DNA from: JASUTC01 sp035447925
Lineage (GTDB): Bacteria; Thermotogota; Thermotogae; MWEM01
DNA: 64,000 bases
Direction: 5' to 3'
Assembly: GCA_035447925.1 (NCBI GenBank)
Contig: DAOTHY010000001.1
Location: 1-64,000 of the forward strand
Shown here one piece after another: positions 31,828 through 40,924 of this stretch. Each line of letters opens with the position of its first letter. The stretch's first letter is position 1. The notes beneath the pieces were generated by a model, which was not told where the DNA came from, ran no database searches, and worked only from the letters and a program-made list of their open reading frames with translations. A program made the position numbers and the translations under genes.

Positions 31828-34131
31828 ATGAAAATTTCAAACAAATTATTGGTTGGATTTACCGTTATTATCATCATACTGGTATTAGTATTTTTGTTGT
31901 CTACCATTTCCAATAAAGAAGTCGTTATGCAGGCTGATACGGTATTGGAACAGACGAAAGTGTCTGAATTGGAACTTCTTGAGTTCAGAAGGTACAATAA
32001 GTTGGATGATGGGATTAAAGAGATGATTCAAACGGTTTTAAACTTAGGGTATGTGGCAACGATAGAAGAAGAAACTAACGTTCAAAACAAATTCACAGAC
32101 TCAGTAGAAAATGTCAAACAAATTATTTCAGGCCATGAAGGTGAAGAGAAATACCTAGAGAAAATATCCCAAATTGAAAAAAACGTTATAGAGGTGTTTG
32201 ACTATAAATCGACAGAAATAGTTTCACAAAAGGATATGGAACTAAACCAGGATCAATTGAGACAGCTGATAGAATTAAAGAGTGCATATAGCCGAGAGAT
32301 ACTCAGCATGCAGAAAGTGGAATTAGAGAAAGTGAACCAGGTAATCGAAGCTTTCAAAGCGATTAAACAAGAGCATGCGGAGTTAAAAAAACCAACTGAC
32401 GAGCAAAAGAAGATGCTTGATGATCAGTTAATGTCTCAGACAGATGTAGAAGAGCTGACCATGTACGAGATTGAAGAAATGTGGAAGCCTGAAAACCTTG
32501 GGATTACAATTAAAGAGTTTTCTGATTTGGAATTTGTGACTCGAAATATCATTATTTCCCCGGAAAAATCAGATCAGTTATTACCAAAGGCAATTGAAAT
32601 TGCTGATAAGATCAACAGCAATATTGGTTTTCAAGTAATGTTTGGTTCAGCCGTTTATGATCCGGTTTCAGCCCAGTTGATTGCGCTGACGTTGCACGAC
32701 TATATTGAGATACTCAAACAAATGGTAACGATTATTTTGGAACGGGAACAAAATGAAGCATTGTTGGCTGCTATTCAACAACAAATTGATCAGGCTAATA
32801 CACTTGTTGATGAAAGTCGAACACTAGCTTTTCAAATCATTAACACCAAAATTAAACAAATCGGAAGTGAGCTTTCAGGGCTGATCGAAGAAAAATCCGA
32901 TAGTCAATATGTCAATCTAACCGATAGTTTTGAATCGATTAAGTCAAATAATACCAAAAGCAAAGAAACCATTGAAAAGAATAATTTTCAAATTCTGTTA
33001 TTGATTTCAATTACCATCGTGACCAGTTTGCTTGTTGCGTTGTTTATCATTAGGAGTATTAAAAAACCCATCAAACGATTAATTGAGAAATCCCTATCAC
33101 TTCAGAAATTAGATATGACTGTTGATTTTATGGCCGGAAGTGGTAAGGATGAAATTGGTCAAATTGAAAAGGCGCTTTCAGGAGTAGTGGATGTAATCAA
33201 AAAGACGTTAGTCGGCTTTAAAGGAGCGGTTGAGGATGTCAGGATGGCGACCGAGAAACTTGAAAAAGTAGCAGGGGAATCTGAAACGATCTCGAAAGAA
33301 CTCAAGACACAGGCGGACAAGACAGAAAACGATGTACAAGACACATCAGCAGCGATAGAAGAAGTGAGTTCGGGTGTTGAAGAAGTAGCGGCCTCGGCGA
33401 AAAACATTACAGACATTACCAACGACCTGTATGAAAGGACGCAAGAGACGTCCCAATCGGCGAGAAACGGTCAAAAGGAACTGATGAAAGTAGCAGACAT
33501 TGTCAAAGAAGCTGAAGAACAGGCAAAAGCAACTTCCAGGGTAGTGGAAGAATTACAGACGAACGCAAAGAATGTGGGAGAAATTGTGAAAACCATATCA
33601 GGAATCTCCGAACAAACAAATTTATTAGCGTTGAATGCAGCGATAGAAGCGGCCAGAGCTGGGGAAGCGGGTAAAGGTTTTGCGGTGGTTGCGGATGAGA
33701 TCAGGAAACTGGCGGAAGAAAGTCACAAATCGACAGAAGACATAGCGAAGATGCTCAAAGAGATCGGCAACGGGGTAGGAGAAGTGAATGATGCCTCAGA
33801 CAAGACCGTGGAAATTGTCAATAAGATGGAGCAAAATTCAAGAGAGGCGCTGGACCAGTTTGAGCATATTCTGGAACGATTAGAGACGGTTACGGATTCG
33901 GTGCATAATCTGAACAGCACATCGGAAGAACAGAGTGCGGCGGCGGAGGAAATAGCGGATGCCATGGATCAGTCTGCACGATCGATGGTCAATGCTTCCG
34001 CTCAGGTTGAAAATATGGTCAGACAATTAGAACGTCAAGCTGATTCAGTTACAGATCTTTCAATGACATCAAATGAATTAACGATTCTGAACCACCAGTT
34101 GGAAGAAGATATCAATAAGTTCATTTTATAG
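31828..34131 (+). CDS. Methyl-accepting chemotaxis protein 2
   Basis: The second chemoreceptor, also exactly 767 residues. It has a first membrane helix (about 5-25), a helical extracytoplasmic sensor clearly diverged from the first gene, a second membrane helix (about 390-412, ILLLISITIVTSLLVALFI), HAMP, and a signalling domain identical to that of its neighbour over residues about 475-730. After the identical block the last 37 residues diverge again. The start ATG has AAGGAGG upstream, better than the in-frame ATG at 31792. The pair is a tandem duplication in which sensors have diverged but the signalling half has been kept identical. Confidence 0.9.
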   Translation: MKISNKLLVGFTVIIIILVLVFLLSTISNKEVVMQADTVLEQTKVSELELLEFRRYNKLDDGIKEMIQTVLNLGYVATIEEETNVQNKFTDSVENVKQIISGHEGEEKYLEKISQIEKNVIEVFDYKSTEIVSQKDMELNQDQLRQLIELKSAYSREILSMQKVELEKVNQVIEAFKAIKQEHAELKKPTDEQKKMLDDQLMSQTDVEELTMYEIEEMWKPENLGITIKEFSDLEFVTRNIIISPEKSDQLLPKAIEIADKINSNIGFQVMFGSAVYDPVSAQLIALTLHDYIEILKQMVTIILEREQNEALLAAIQQQIDQANTLVDESRTLAFQIINTKIKQIGSELSGLIEEKSDSQYVNLTDSFESIKSNNTKSKETIEKNNFQILLLISITIVTSLLVALFIIRSIKKPIKRLIEKSLSLQKLDMTVDFMAGSGKDEIGQIEKALSGVVDVIKKTLVGFKGAVEDVRMATEKLEKVAGESETISKELKTQADKTENDVQDTSAAIEEVSSGVEEVAASAKNITDITNDLYERTQETSQSARNGQKELMKVADIVKEAEEQAKATSRVVEELQTNAKNVGEIVKTISGISEQTNLLALNAAIEAARAGEAGKGFAVVADEIRKLAEESHKSTEDIAKMLKEIGNGVGEVNDASDKTVEIVNKMEQNSREALDQFEHILERLETVTDSVHNLNSTSEEQSAAAEEIADAMDQSARSMVNASAQVENMVRQLERQADSVTDLSMTSNELTILNHQLEEDINKFIL
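33248..34018 (+). repeat. 771-bp direct repeat, copy 2 (chemoreceptor signalling domain)
   Basis: Matches 30796-31566 exactly; see that entry. Confidence 0.93.
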
Positions 34132-34150
34132 CAGGAAAAGGAAAAAAGTA

Positions 34151-34179
34151 AAAAACGGGCTGTTATTTGCCCGTTTTTC
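34151..34179 (+). terminator. Rho-independent terminator after chemoreceptor 2
   Basis: AAAAACGGGC / GCCCGTTTTT arms around an 8-nt loop, ending in T residues. Confidence 0.9.
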
Positions 34180-34182
34180 TAT

Positions 34183-34210
34183 TTGAATTGATACTTTCGT
34201 ATGGTATAAT
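34183..34210 (+). promoter_or_regulatory. Promoter of the nucleoside operon
   Basis: TTGAAT (34183-34188), 16 bp, TATAAT (34205-34210) with extended TG. The leader is about 118 nt and holds a 9-bp hairpin with two or three G-U pairs (CACCTGATT near 34232 with GATTAGGTG near 34250). Confidence 0.65.
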
Positions 34211-34334
34211 TTTGGGTAATTCATCAAGACACACCTGATTGAGAAAAAAGATTAGGTGATCAAAAATAAATATAATGAGCAGTTAAATTGAGGTTTAAAT
34301 ATTTCTATCATTGATTTGTAAAAAGGGGGTTTCT

Positions 34335-35264
34335 ATGAAAAGAAAGGTAATCCTGGATTGTGATCCCGGTCATGATGATGCTGTAGCCATTCTTTTGGCA
34401 GGAGTTGCCGAGGAAATTGAATTACTCGGAGTAACAACGGTTGCCGGGAATTCTTATGTTGAAAACACCACTAAAAACGCTTTAATTCTTGTTGAAAATG
34501 GAAAGATAGATGTTCCGGTATGCCGAGGGGCTTCAAAACCTTTAATCAGAACCCAAATTGTCGCACCTGATATTCACGGGGAATCGGGATTGGAGGGTGC
34601 AAATTTACCGAATCCTCAATTAAAAGAGGATTCAAGATCCGCCGTGCAGTTCATTGCCGAAAAAGTCCGTGAATTTGAGGGTGAAGTGACGTTGTGTGCT
34701 GTAGGACCATTAACAAACATAGCTACGTTTTTCTTGACCTATCCTGATTTGGTTTTGAAAATTAAAGAGGTGGTCATTATGGGTGGTGGTATTGCTTTTG
34801 GTAATACAACACCCGTTGCAGAATTTAACATTTACGCTGATCCGGAGGCCGCTCAAATCGTATTTAATGCTTATGTTCCCTTGACAGTTTTTGGGCTAGA
34901 TGTAACGCATCAAACGAAAATATTTATGGATGAAATCAAAAAAATGCGGTCTTTTTCTTCTTTTATTGTTTCAAAGATGGGAGTGCTACTTGAATTCTTT
35001 CATCAGACTTATTATGATGTATTCAAAATTGAAGGTGCGCCACTGCATGATCCCTGTACGATTGCCTATTTGATCGATCCCGAAATATTTGAATACGAAG
35101 AGTATTATAGCCAGGTTGAGTTAAAGGGTGAGTTGACTTATGGTCAAACTGTGGTTGATTACTGGAAAAACTCAGGAAAACCTGTAAATTCAAAGTGGGC
35201 AATAAAAGCTGATAGAGAGAGATTTATCAATTTATTATTTTCAAAACTGGCACTATTCAAATAA
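34335..35264 (+). CDS. Inosine-uridine preferring nucleoside hydrolase
   Basis: A 309-residue hydrolase that splits ribonucleosides into base and ribose. The N-terminal calcium-binding motif DCDPGHDDA and the catalytic-region HDPCTIAYLIDP are both present, as is AVGPLTNIA in the middle. No signal peptide, so it is cytoplasmic. The ATG at 34335 has AAAAAGGGGG upstream; an earlier TTG at 34311 is less likely. It is the first gene of a nucleoside uptake and degradation operon, followed by a phosphorylase and an importer. Confidence 0.9.
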   Translation: MKRKVILDCDPGHDDAVAILLAGVAEEIELLGVTTVAGNSYVENTTKNALILVENGKIDVPVCRGASKPLIRTQIVAPDIHGESGLEGANLPNPQLKEDSRSAVQFIAEKVREFEGEVTLCAVGPLTNIATFFLTYPDLVLKIKEVVIMGGGIAFGNTTPVAEFNIYADPEAAQIVFNAYVPLTVFGLDVTHQTKIFMDEIKKMRSFSSFIVSKMGVLLEFFHQTYYDVFKIEGAPLHDPCTIAYLIDPEIFEYEEYYSQVELKGELTYGQTVVDYWKNSGKPVNSKWAIKADRERFINLLFSKLALFK

Positions 35265-35282
35265 AAATTGGAGGTTGAATGA

Positions 35283-36038
35283 ATGGAAAATCCGACATAT
35301 CATATTCAAATAGAGGACAGACAAAAGGTTGGCCGGTATGTTTTGTTACCTGGAGATCGTGGACGAGTTAAGCGAATGGCCAAATATTTGGAAAATCCAG
35401 AAATTGTGGGAGATAATCGTGAATATTTTACGATGACGGGGTATTTAAAGGGAGAAAAGGTAAGCGTCATGTCCACGGGAATGGGAGCACCGTGTATATC
35501 CATTGGAGTTGAAGAGATTCGTACATTGGGATCTGACACATTTATCAGAGTGGGAACAACCGGGGCCCTTCAACCTTTTATCAATTTGGGTGATTCTATT
35601 ATTGCAACTGCGGCGGTGCGATCGGATGGAACGATGGATTATTATGTTCCCAAAGAGTTTCCCGCTGTTGCTGATTTTATGGTGATTAGCAACATGAAAA
35701 GGGCTGCAGAGATAATTGATCAGCCTCATCATCTGGGAATTGTTCATTCAACGGACTCTTATTATGGAAGGAATTTTGATCCGAATTCGGCAATGGCCTA
35801 TTCGAAGATGTTGGCTAAGGCAAATGTTTTGGCTGTAGAGATGGAGATTTCAGCCCTTTATGTTTTAGGCTCTTTATACTCATTGAGAACGGGTGCCATT
35901 TTGACGACAAGGGAAGCTCGTCAGGATCTCATGGAAGAGTATCAGCAAGCCGGCGAGGAATTTGAGAGAGGAATGGAAAAATCCATTCAGATCGCTTTTA
36001 AAGCTATTGAATTAATGATTGAAAAAGACAGGGCATAA
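35283..36038 (+). CDS. udp: Nucleoside phosphorylase, uridine phosphorylase type
   Basis: A 251-residue member of the PNP/UDP phosphorylase family that uses phosphate to release the base as ribose 1-phosphate. Visible: LPGDRGRVKRMA (phosphate-binding), STGMGAPCISIGVEE, RVGTTGALQP, and VEMEISALYVLG (ribose-binding ExE-type motif). Substrate choice between uridine and purine nucleosides cannot be fixed by eye, but the arrangement fits uridine phosphorylase best. It lies 18 nt after the hydrolase. Confidence 0.85.
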   Translation: MENPTYHIQIEDRQKVGRYVLLPGDRGRVKRMAKYLENPEIVGDNREYFTMTGYLKGEKVSVMSTGMGAPCISIGVEEIRTLGSDTFIRVGTTGALQPFINLGDSIIATAAVRSDGTMDYYVPKEFPAVADFMVISNMKRAAEIIDQPHHLGIVHSTDSYYGRNFDPNSAMAYSKMLAKANVLAVEMEISALYVLGSLYSLRTGAILTTREARQDLMEEYQQAGEEFERGMEKSIQIAFKAIELMIEKDRA

Positions 36039-36065
36039 CGCCCATATACTTCTGGAGGTGTACCT

Positions 36066-37142
36066 ATGAAAAAGGCGTTAATTTTTATCTTATTAACTGT
36101 GTTGGTATTAAGTGTTTTTTCAACCCCAAAAGTTCTGAATCTCATTAACGGAACACTTGGTGACAAATCGTTTTTTGATTCAACTGAACGGGGTATGCTG
36201 ATGTTACAAGAGAAATTGGGACTGGAAACAAAAACCATAGAGATGGGTTATAACCCATCAGAATGGAAACCAACGTTGGAAGATATGTCAGATTCTGGAA
36301 TGTACGATTTGATTATCGTAGGAACATGGCAAATGGTGGATACATTAGCTGAGATTGCTCCATATTATCCGGATATCACTTATATCATTTATGATACCGA
36401 AATGCCTTTTGATAATGGTAATTTAGGAAATGTTTATGCCATGACTTACAAACAGAATGAAGGTTCTTTTCTAGCTGGTGCTCTGGCTGCAATGGTTTCA
36501 ACGAGTTCTAAATTTGAATATTCAAATCCAAACACCAAGATGATCGGGATGCTGGGTGGAATGGATATCGAAGTCATTAATGATTTTCTTGTCGGATATA
36601 TTGAAGGTGCCCAGTATATAGATCCACAGATGCGAATTGCCACCTCTTATGTAGGTGCGTGGAACGACCCGGCTAAAGGCAAGGAATTTACTTTGGCCAT
36701 GTACAGACAGGGTGCTGATGTGGTGTTTGCAGTTGCCGGCGAGACTGGGAATGGCGTGCTTGAGGCAGCTAAAGAGATGAACAGATGGTCAATCGGTGTT
36801 GATTCCGATATGCAATTGATCTACGAAGAGAAAGACATGGAAATCGTTAATCATATGTTGACATCCATGCTGAAAAATGTTGATCAGTCCGTCTATAGAG
36901 CTGTGGAAATGTACATGAATGGTGATCTGCCACTGGGTGTTAACGATGTTTTGGGACTTAAAGAGGGAGCTGTCGGACTTGCACAGAATCCCTATTTCGA
37001 TAAGTTCCTGGAAGAAAACCCGGAAATTGCTCAAAGACTTTCTGAGATAGAGCAACTCATTCTTGAAGGGAAGATCACAGTAACGACTGCTTCCGGTATG
37101 ACTAATGAAGAATTGAATGCCATCAGGGATGCGGCAAAATAA
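36066..37142 (+). CDS. BMP-family nucleoside-binding protein of an ABC transporter
   Basis: A 358-residue periplasmic binding protein of the BMP/PnrA family, which binds purine or other nucleosides. It starts with a signal peptide (MKKALIFILLTVLVLSVFS) without a lipobox. Family blocks are NGTLGDKSFFDSTERGM near the N-terminus, KQNEGSFLAGALAAMVS and GMLGGMDIEVINDFLVGYIEGA in the middle, and VVFAVAGETGNGVLEAAKE. A strong terminator follows, then the ATPase and two permeases, so the binding protein is likely made in excess. Confidence 0.87.
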   Translation: MKKALIFILLTVLVLSVFSTPKVLNLINGTLGDKSFFDSTERGMLMLQEKLGLETKTIEMGYNPSEWKPTLEDMSDSGMYDLIIVGTWQMVDTLAEIAPYYPDITYIIYDTEMPFDNGNLGNVYAMTYKQNEGSFLAGALAAMVSTSSKFEYSNPNTKMIGMLGGMDIEVINDFLVGYIEGAQYIDPQMRIATSYVGAWNDPAKGKEFTLAMYRQGADVVFAVAGETGNGVLEAAKEMNRWSIGVDSDMQLIYEEKDMEIVNHMLTSMLKNVDQSVYRAVEMYMNGDLPLGVNDVLGLKEGAVGLAQNPYFDKFLEENPEIAQRLSEIEQLILEGKITVTTASGMTNEELNAIRDAAK

Positions 37143-37157
37143 AAGATTGATTCCGTA

Positions 37158-37191
37158 AAAAAATAGGCTTCCTAAGGGGAGCCTATTTTTT
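37158..37191 (+). terminator. Intra-operon terminator/attenuator after the BMP gene
   Basis: Fifteen-base arms (37158-37172 and 37177-37191) with one G-U pair, loop TAAG, and T residues in the descending arm. It stops most transcripts after the binding protein, with readthrough into the transporter genes. Confidence 0.85.
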
Positions 37192-37207
37192 GTCAAGGAG
37201 TGATGAC

Positions 37208-38758
37208 ATGGAAGGAAATTTGATCCTTGAAATGAAAAACATTTGGAAGATCTATCCTAATGGCGTAGTTGCCAATAGAGATATGAATTTAAGTGTTAAT
37301 AAAGGAGAGATTCACGCCCTACTCGGTGAAAATGGAGCAGGAAAATCTACTTTGATGAAAATTCTGTTTGGTATTGAACAACCGACTCAGGGTGAGATTA
37401 TTTTTGAAGGTTCTAAAGTTGATATTTCATCGCCTCACAAGGCGATTGAAAAGGGTATAGGTATGGTTCATCAGCATTTTATGCTGGTGCCTTCACTAAC
37501 CGTCGCTGAGAACATCATATTGGGTATGGAACCAAAAAAAGGCTTTTCGATGGATATGAATGAAGCGTATCGTTTTGTTCAGGAACAATCAGATCTGTTT
37601 GGATTACCAGTGCCATCCAGAGAAAAGGTTAAAGATATATCGGTTGGAATGAAGCAAAGGGTTGAAATCATTAAAACGCTGGTAAGGGGGGCTAATCTAA
37701 TCATTCTGGATGAACCGACAGCTGTCTTGACTCCTCAGGAAACAGTGGATTTATTCAAAGCCCTAAAAAATCTTACAGAAAAGGGAAAAACCATCATTTT
37801 TATTACGCATAAGTTAAACGAAGTGAAAGAAATAGCCCAGCGGATCACAGTGACAAGAAGGGGACGGGTGGTTGGTACTGCCCAAGTGAAAGACATAACA
37901 GAAATAGAAATGTCAAACATGATGGTGGGAAGGGATGTAGATATTCGGATCGAAAAGGAACCTGTAAGAACCGGAGAAACGTTGATGGAAGTAGATCAAT
38001 TGGAATTTACCCGATCAGATGGTGTTAAATCACTAAAGGGAATTTCTTTTTCTTTGAAAGAAGGGGAAATACTTGGAGTGGCTGGTGTTGAAGGAAATGG
38101 ACAAACAGAACTGGTTCAAATTATAACTGGAATATTACCGAGAGAAAGTGGTGAAATCATACTGAATGGGGTACATCTTCCTTTAAAAACAAATCCCGGA
38201 TTTTGTAGAAATGCTGGTTTAAGCCATATCCCATCCGACAGAATGGAAAGGGGAGTGGCTAGCGACTCAACTATTTCAGAGAATATCATTAGCGATCGTT
38301 TTAATCAAATGCCTTTTGCTAAAAGAGGTATTCTCGATTGGAAAGAAGCTAATCGATTTGGGGGACAAATGATTAATGAATTTGATATTCGTACGGATAG
38401 TCCAAAAACCCAAATTAAGATGCTGTCAGGTGGAAATATTCAAAAGGTTGTTGTTGCCAGAGAATTTACCTCGCATTCGAAGATTACCGTTGCTGATCAG
38501 CCCACGAGAGGGATCGATATCGCAGCTGCTGATTTTATTAGACGAAGGCTGGTCAAAGAAAGAGAAAATAACCTGGCTGTTCTTCTGATCTCTGCTGATC
38601 TGACCGAATTATTAGAGGTGGCTGATCGCATTATCGTTTTGTATAAAGGAGAAATTGTAGCTCATTTTAAACAGGTGAAACAAATCAACGAAACGGTATT
38701 GGGTGAATACATGTTAGGCATTAAACAAATGTCCAGAGAAGAAATGGGTGATTTATGA
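37208..38758 (+). CDS. Nucleoside ABC transporter, double ATPase
   Basis: A 516-residue protein with two fused ATPase domains. Domain 1 has Walker A GENGAGKST, signature VGMKQRVEI and Walker B LIILDEPTAVLTP. Domain 2 has a degenerate Walker A (GVEGNGQTE), signature LSGGNIQKVV and Walker B ITVADQPTRGID, the usual asymmetry of the YufO/NupA and sugar RbsA-type ATPases. It drives import with the next two permeases. ATG 37208 has AAGGAG upstream. The stop overlaps the next start (ATGA). Confidence 0.92.
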   Translation: MEGNLILEMKNIWKIYPNGVVANRDMNLSVNKGEIHALLGENGAGKSTLMKILFGIEQPTQGEIIFEGSKVDISSPHKAIEKGIGMVHQHFMLVPSLTVAENIILGMEPKKGFSMDMNEAYRFVQEQSDLFGLPVPSREKVKDISVGMKQRVEIIKTLVRGANLIILDEPTAVLTPQETVDLFKALKNLTEKGKTIIFITHKLNEVKEIAQRITVTRRGRVVGTAQVKDITEIEMSNMMVGRDVDIRIEKEPVRTGETLMEVDQLEFTRSDGVKSLKGISFSLKEGEILGVAGVEGNGQTELVQIITGILPRESGEIILNGVHLPLKTNPGFCRNAGLSHIPSDRMERGVASDSTISENIISDRFNQMPFAKRGILDWKEANRFGGQMINEFDIRTDSPKTQIKMLSGGNIQKVVVAREFTSHSKITVADQPTRGIDIAAADFIRRRLVKERENNLAVLLISADLTELLEVADRIIVLYKGEIVAHFKQVKQINETVLGEYMLGIKQMSREEMGDL

Positions 38759-39918
38759 TGAAGTCTGATAGACGGTTTACGTTATATCGAATTGGTATTT
38801 CCGTTGGTATTGCACTGTTGATTGGCTATATCATTGTGTTTATTTCCAGTATTCCTTCAGGGGATATGGAATGGATAAAGAAAATGAAAGAAGCCTTTAA
38901 CAGTGCCAATGAGGCTTATAAATACTTTCTGACCGGGGCGCTTGTAAAATGGCGGGCATCCGGTGCCTCATTTAACCAAAGCGGATTTATCCAATGGATT
39001 AATGAGGCTGTGCCCATTATTATCACCGGGCTTGCTGTTTCAATTGTTTTTACTGCCAAGCAATTTAACATTGGTGCCGAAGGACAGATGTTTCTTGGGG
39101 CTGCAATAGCAACAGCCGTTGCCATATATTTTCCTGGAATTCCTTTTGTTTCAACGGTCTTTGTTATTCTTACGGCGATGGCAGTAGGGGCTGGATTTGC
39201 AGCGATTCCGGGTTATATGAAAGCTAAACTAAAAGCCTCTGAGCTGGTGACCTCGTTGATGTTGAACTATGTTGCCTTTTTTATGGGGTTGTTTATCATT
39301 AAAACTTTCTTGAGGGATACTCAGGCGGGATCTCTTGTTTCCCTGGCCTTTCAGAAGCAGACCATGTTGCCTTTGTTGAATGATCGTTATCAATGGCATA
39401 TTGGAATTTTCATCGCTTTGGGCTTAACGATACTTGTTTGGTTTATGATGAAAAAAACAACTTGGGGTTATAAGGTTAAGATGATCGGTGATAATATCAA
39501 GTTTGCTGAGTATTCAGGAATCAATTCAGCTAAAATGATCTTTCAAGTTCAAGTTGTTTCAGGTGCCGTGGCTGGGACTGCCGGTATCATTGAGTTATTG
39601 GGTTATCATGGAAGGTTTTTATGGCTTTACTCACCGGGTTATGGATGGGATGGGATTATCATAGCTACCTTGGCGAGAAACAATCCTTTATTCGTTCCGT
39701 TAGCCGCTTTATTCCTTTCCTATATCAGAGTGGGTGCGAAGATTATGGGAAGATACACCAGTATTGCACCGGAAATAGTTGCAATTTTACAGGCTGTAAT
39801 CATCTTGTTGGTAACAGCTGAGGCTTTCCTTGCTAAATGGAAGCAAAAATCGATCAATAAAGAAGCAACCAGAAGCCAAAAAATGACAACACCGGTAGAA
39901 GTAGGTGAGGTAAGATGA
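38755..39918 (+). CDS. Nucleoside ABC transporter permease 1 (YufP/NupB type)
   Basis: A 387-residue inner-membrane permease with roughly nine hydrophobic helices; first one (about 11-33) is YRIGISVGIALLIGYIIVFI. Family sequence includes FNIGAEGQMFLGA and AGTAGIIELLGYHGRF. An insert of about 30 residues between the first two helices (MEWIKKMKEAFNSANEAYK) faces the periplasm. It is coupled to both neighbours by four-base overlaps. Confidence 0.88.
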   Translation: MMKSDRRFTLYRIGISVGIALLIGYIIVFISSIPSGDMEWIKKMKEAFNSANEAYKYFLTGALVKWRASGASFNQSGFIQWINEAVPIIITGLAVSIVFTAKQFNIGAEGQMFLGAAIATAVAIYFPGIPFVSTVFVILTAMAVGAGFAAIPGYMKAKLKASELVTSLMLNYVAFFMGLFIIKTFLRDTQAGSLVSLAFQKQTMLPLLNDRYQWHIGIFIALGLTILVWFMMKKTTWGYKVKMIGDNIKFAEYSGINSAKMIFQVQVVSGAVAGTAGIIELLGYHGRFLWLYSPGYGWDGIIIATLARNNPLFVPLAALFLSYIRVGAKIMGRYTSIAPEIVAILQAVIILLVTAEAFLAKWKQKSINKEATRSQKMTTPVEVGEVR

Positions 39919-40868
39919 ATGAAATGCTACAGGGAATTTTATCTTGGGATTTTATAGCAGCCGGCATCAGAGTTACCACTCCAATTCTTCTTGCTGCTTT
40001 GGGTGCTTTGGTAGCTGAATCAGCAGGAACTCCAAATATTGCCCTTGAAGGAATTATGTTGATATCGGCATTTATAGGGGTCATAATCAGTGGATTTACA
40101 GGAAGTTTGTGGTTGGCGATCCTGATGGGCATCATAGTTGGAATTTCAGTAGCGGCGGTTTTGGCCTATTTTGCACTAAAGTTAAAAACCGATATTATCT
40201 TGGCTGCCATTGCCTTAAATATATTTGCCAGCGGTGGAACGATCTTTTTTCTTGCGATGCTTACTGGTGACAAGGGATCTTCGGCCTCTGTTAATTCTTT
40301 ACTGATTCCCAACATTGCCATTCCGGTTATCGACAAAATACCCGTTCTTGGAGATATTTTAAGCGGACATCATTCCATTACTTATGTTGCGATTCTTTTA
40401 ATCTTTGTCGTTCAGTATTTGATGTACAAAACACCACTTGGATTAAGGATTAGGGCTGTTGGCGAAAATCCGGATGCTGCTGAATCGGTCGGTATTTCTG
40501 TTATTAAAACAAGATTTATCGCATTGATGATTAGCGGTTTTTTGGCAAGTTTAGGAGGCCTTTTTCTCTCTATGGGTTATGTTTCATGGTTTGCCAGAGA
40601 TATGACTGCTGGAAGAGGCTGGATTGCGCTGGCTGCTCAGGCATTAGGTGGATTAAATGCTTTTGGTGTTGCTGCTGGTTCATTTCTGTTTGGTTTTACA
40701 GAGGCGGCCTCTTATTCCCTTCAGATATTCGATATTCCTTATGAATTTACACAATCGTTACCGTTTATCATAACGATTATTGTTCTTGGGATTTACGCTT
40801 GGAGAAAAGTAAAAGTTTCCGGGAAATTAGGTCCTTCAAATCCAGCAGAAAATATTTCTAAAGAATAG
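39915..40868 (+). CDS. Nucleoside ABC transporter permease 2 (YufQ/NupC type)
   Basis: A 317-residue inner-membrane permease with about eight helices. Family sequence: ESAGTPNIALEGIMLISAF near the N-terminus, RIRAVGENPDAAESVGI in the coupling loop, and ALAAQALGGLNAFGVAAGSF. It is the last gene of the operon and is followed by a strong hairpin shared with the convergent gene. Confidence 0.88.
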   Translation: MNEMLQGILSWDFIAAGIRVTTPILLAALGALVAESAGTPNIALEGIMLISAFIGVIISGFTGSLWLAILMGIIVGISVAAVLAYFALKLKTDIILAAIALNIFASGGTIFFLAMLTGDKGSSASVNSLLIPNIAIPVIDKIPVLGDILSGHHSITYVAILLIFVVQYLMYKTPLGLRIRAVGENPDAAESVGISVIKTRFIALMISGFLASLGGLFLSMGYVSWFARDMTAGRGWIALAAQALGGLNAFGVAAGSFLFGFTEAASYSLQIFDIPYEFTQSLPFIITIIVLGIYAWRKVKVSGKLGPSNPAENISKE

Positions 40869-40879
40869 AAAGTATCTTA

Positions 40880-40924
40880 AAACAAGCCGGTTGTGTATGT
40901 ATTTTAAGAGCAACCGGTTTGTTT
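40880..40924. terminator. Bidirectional terminator between converging operons
   Basis: Arms AAACAAGCCGGTTG (40880-40893) and CAACCGGTTTGTTT (40911-40924), with one mismatch, around a 17-nt loop. It overlaps the stop codon of the leftward DUF39 gene. Confidence 0.8.

Noticed and set aside
30796..34018. Long direct repeat as an insertion sequence or mobile element
   Set aside because: The repeat is entirely coding in both genes, has no terminal inverted repeats and no transposase.
34232..34260. Purine riboswitch before the nucleoside operon
   Set aside because: The stem is present but the conserved three-way junction and loop sequences are not seen.
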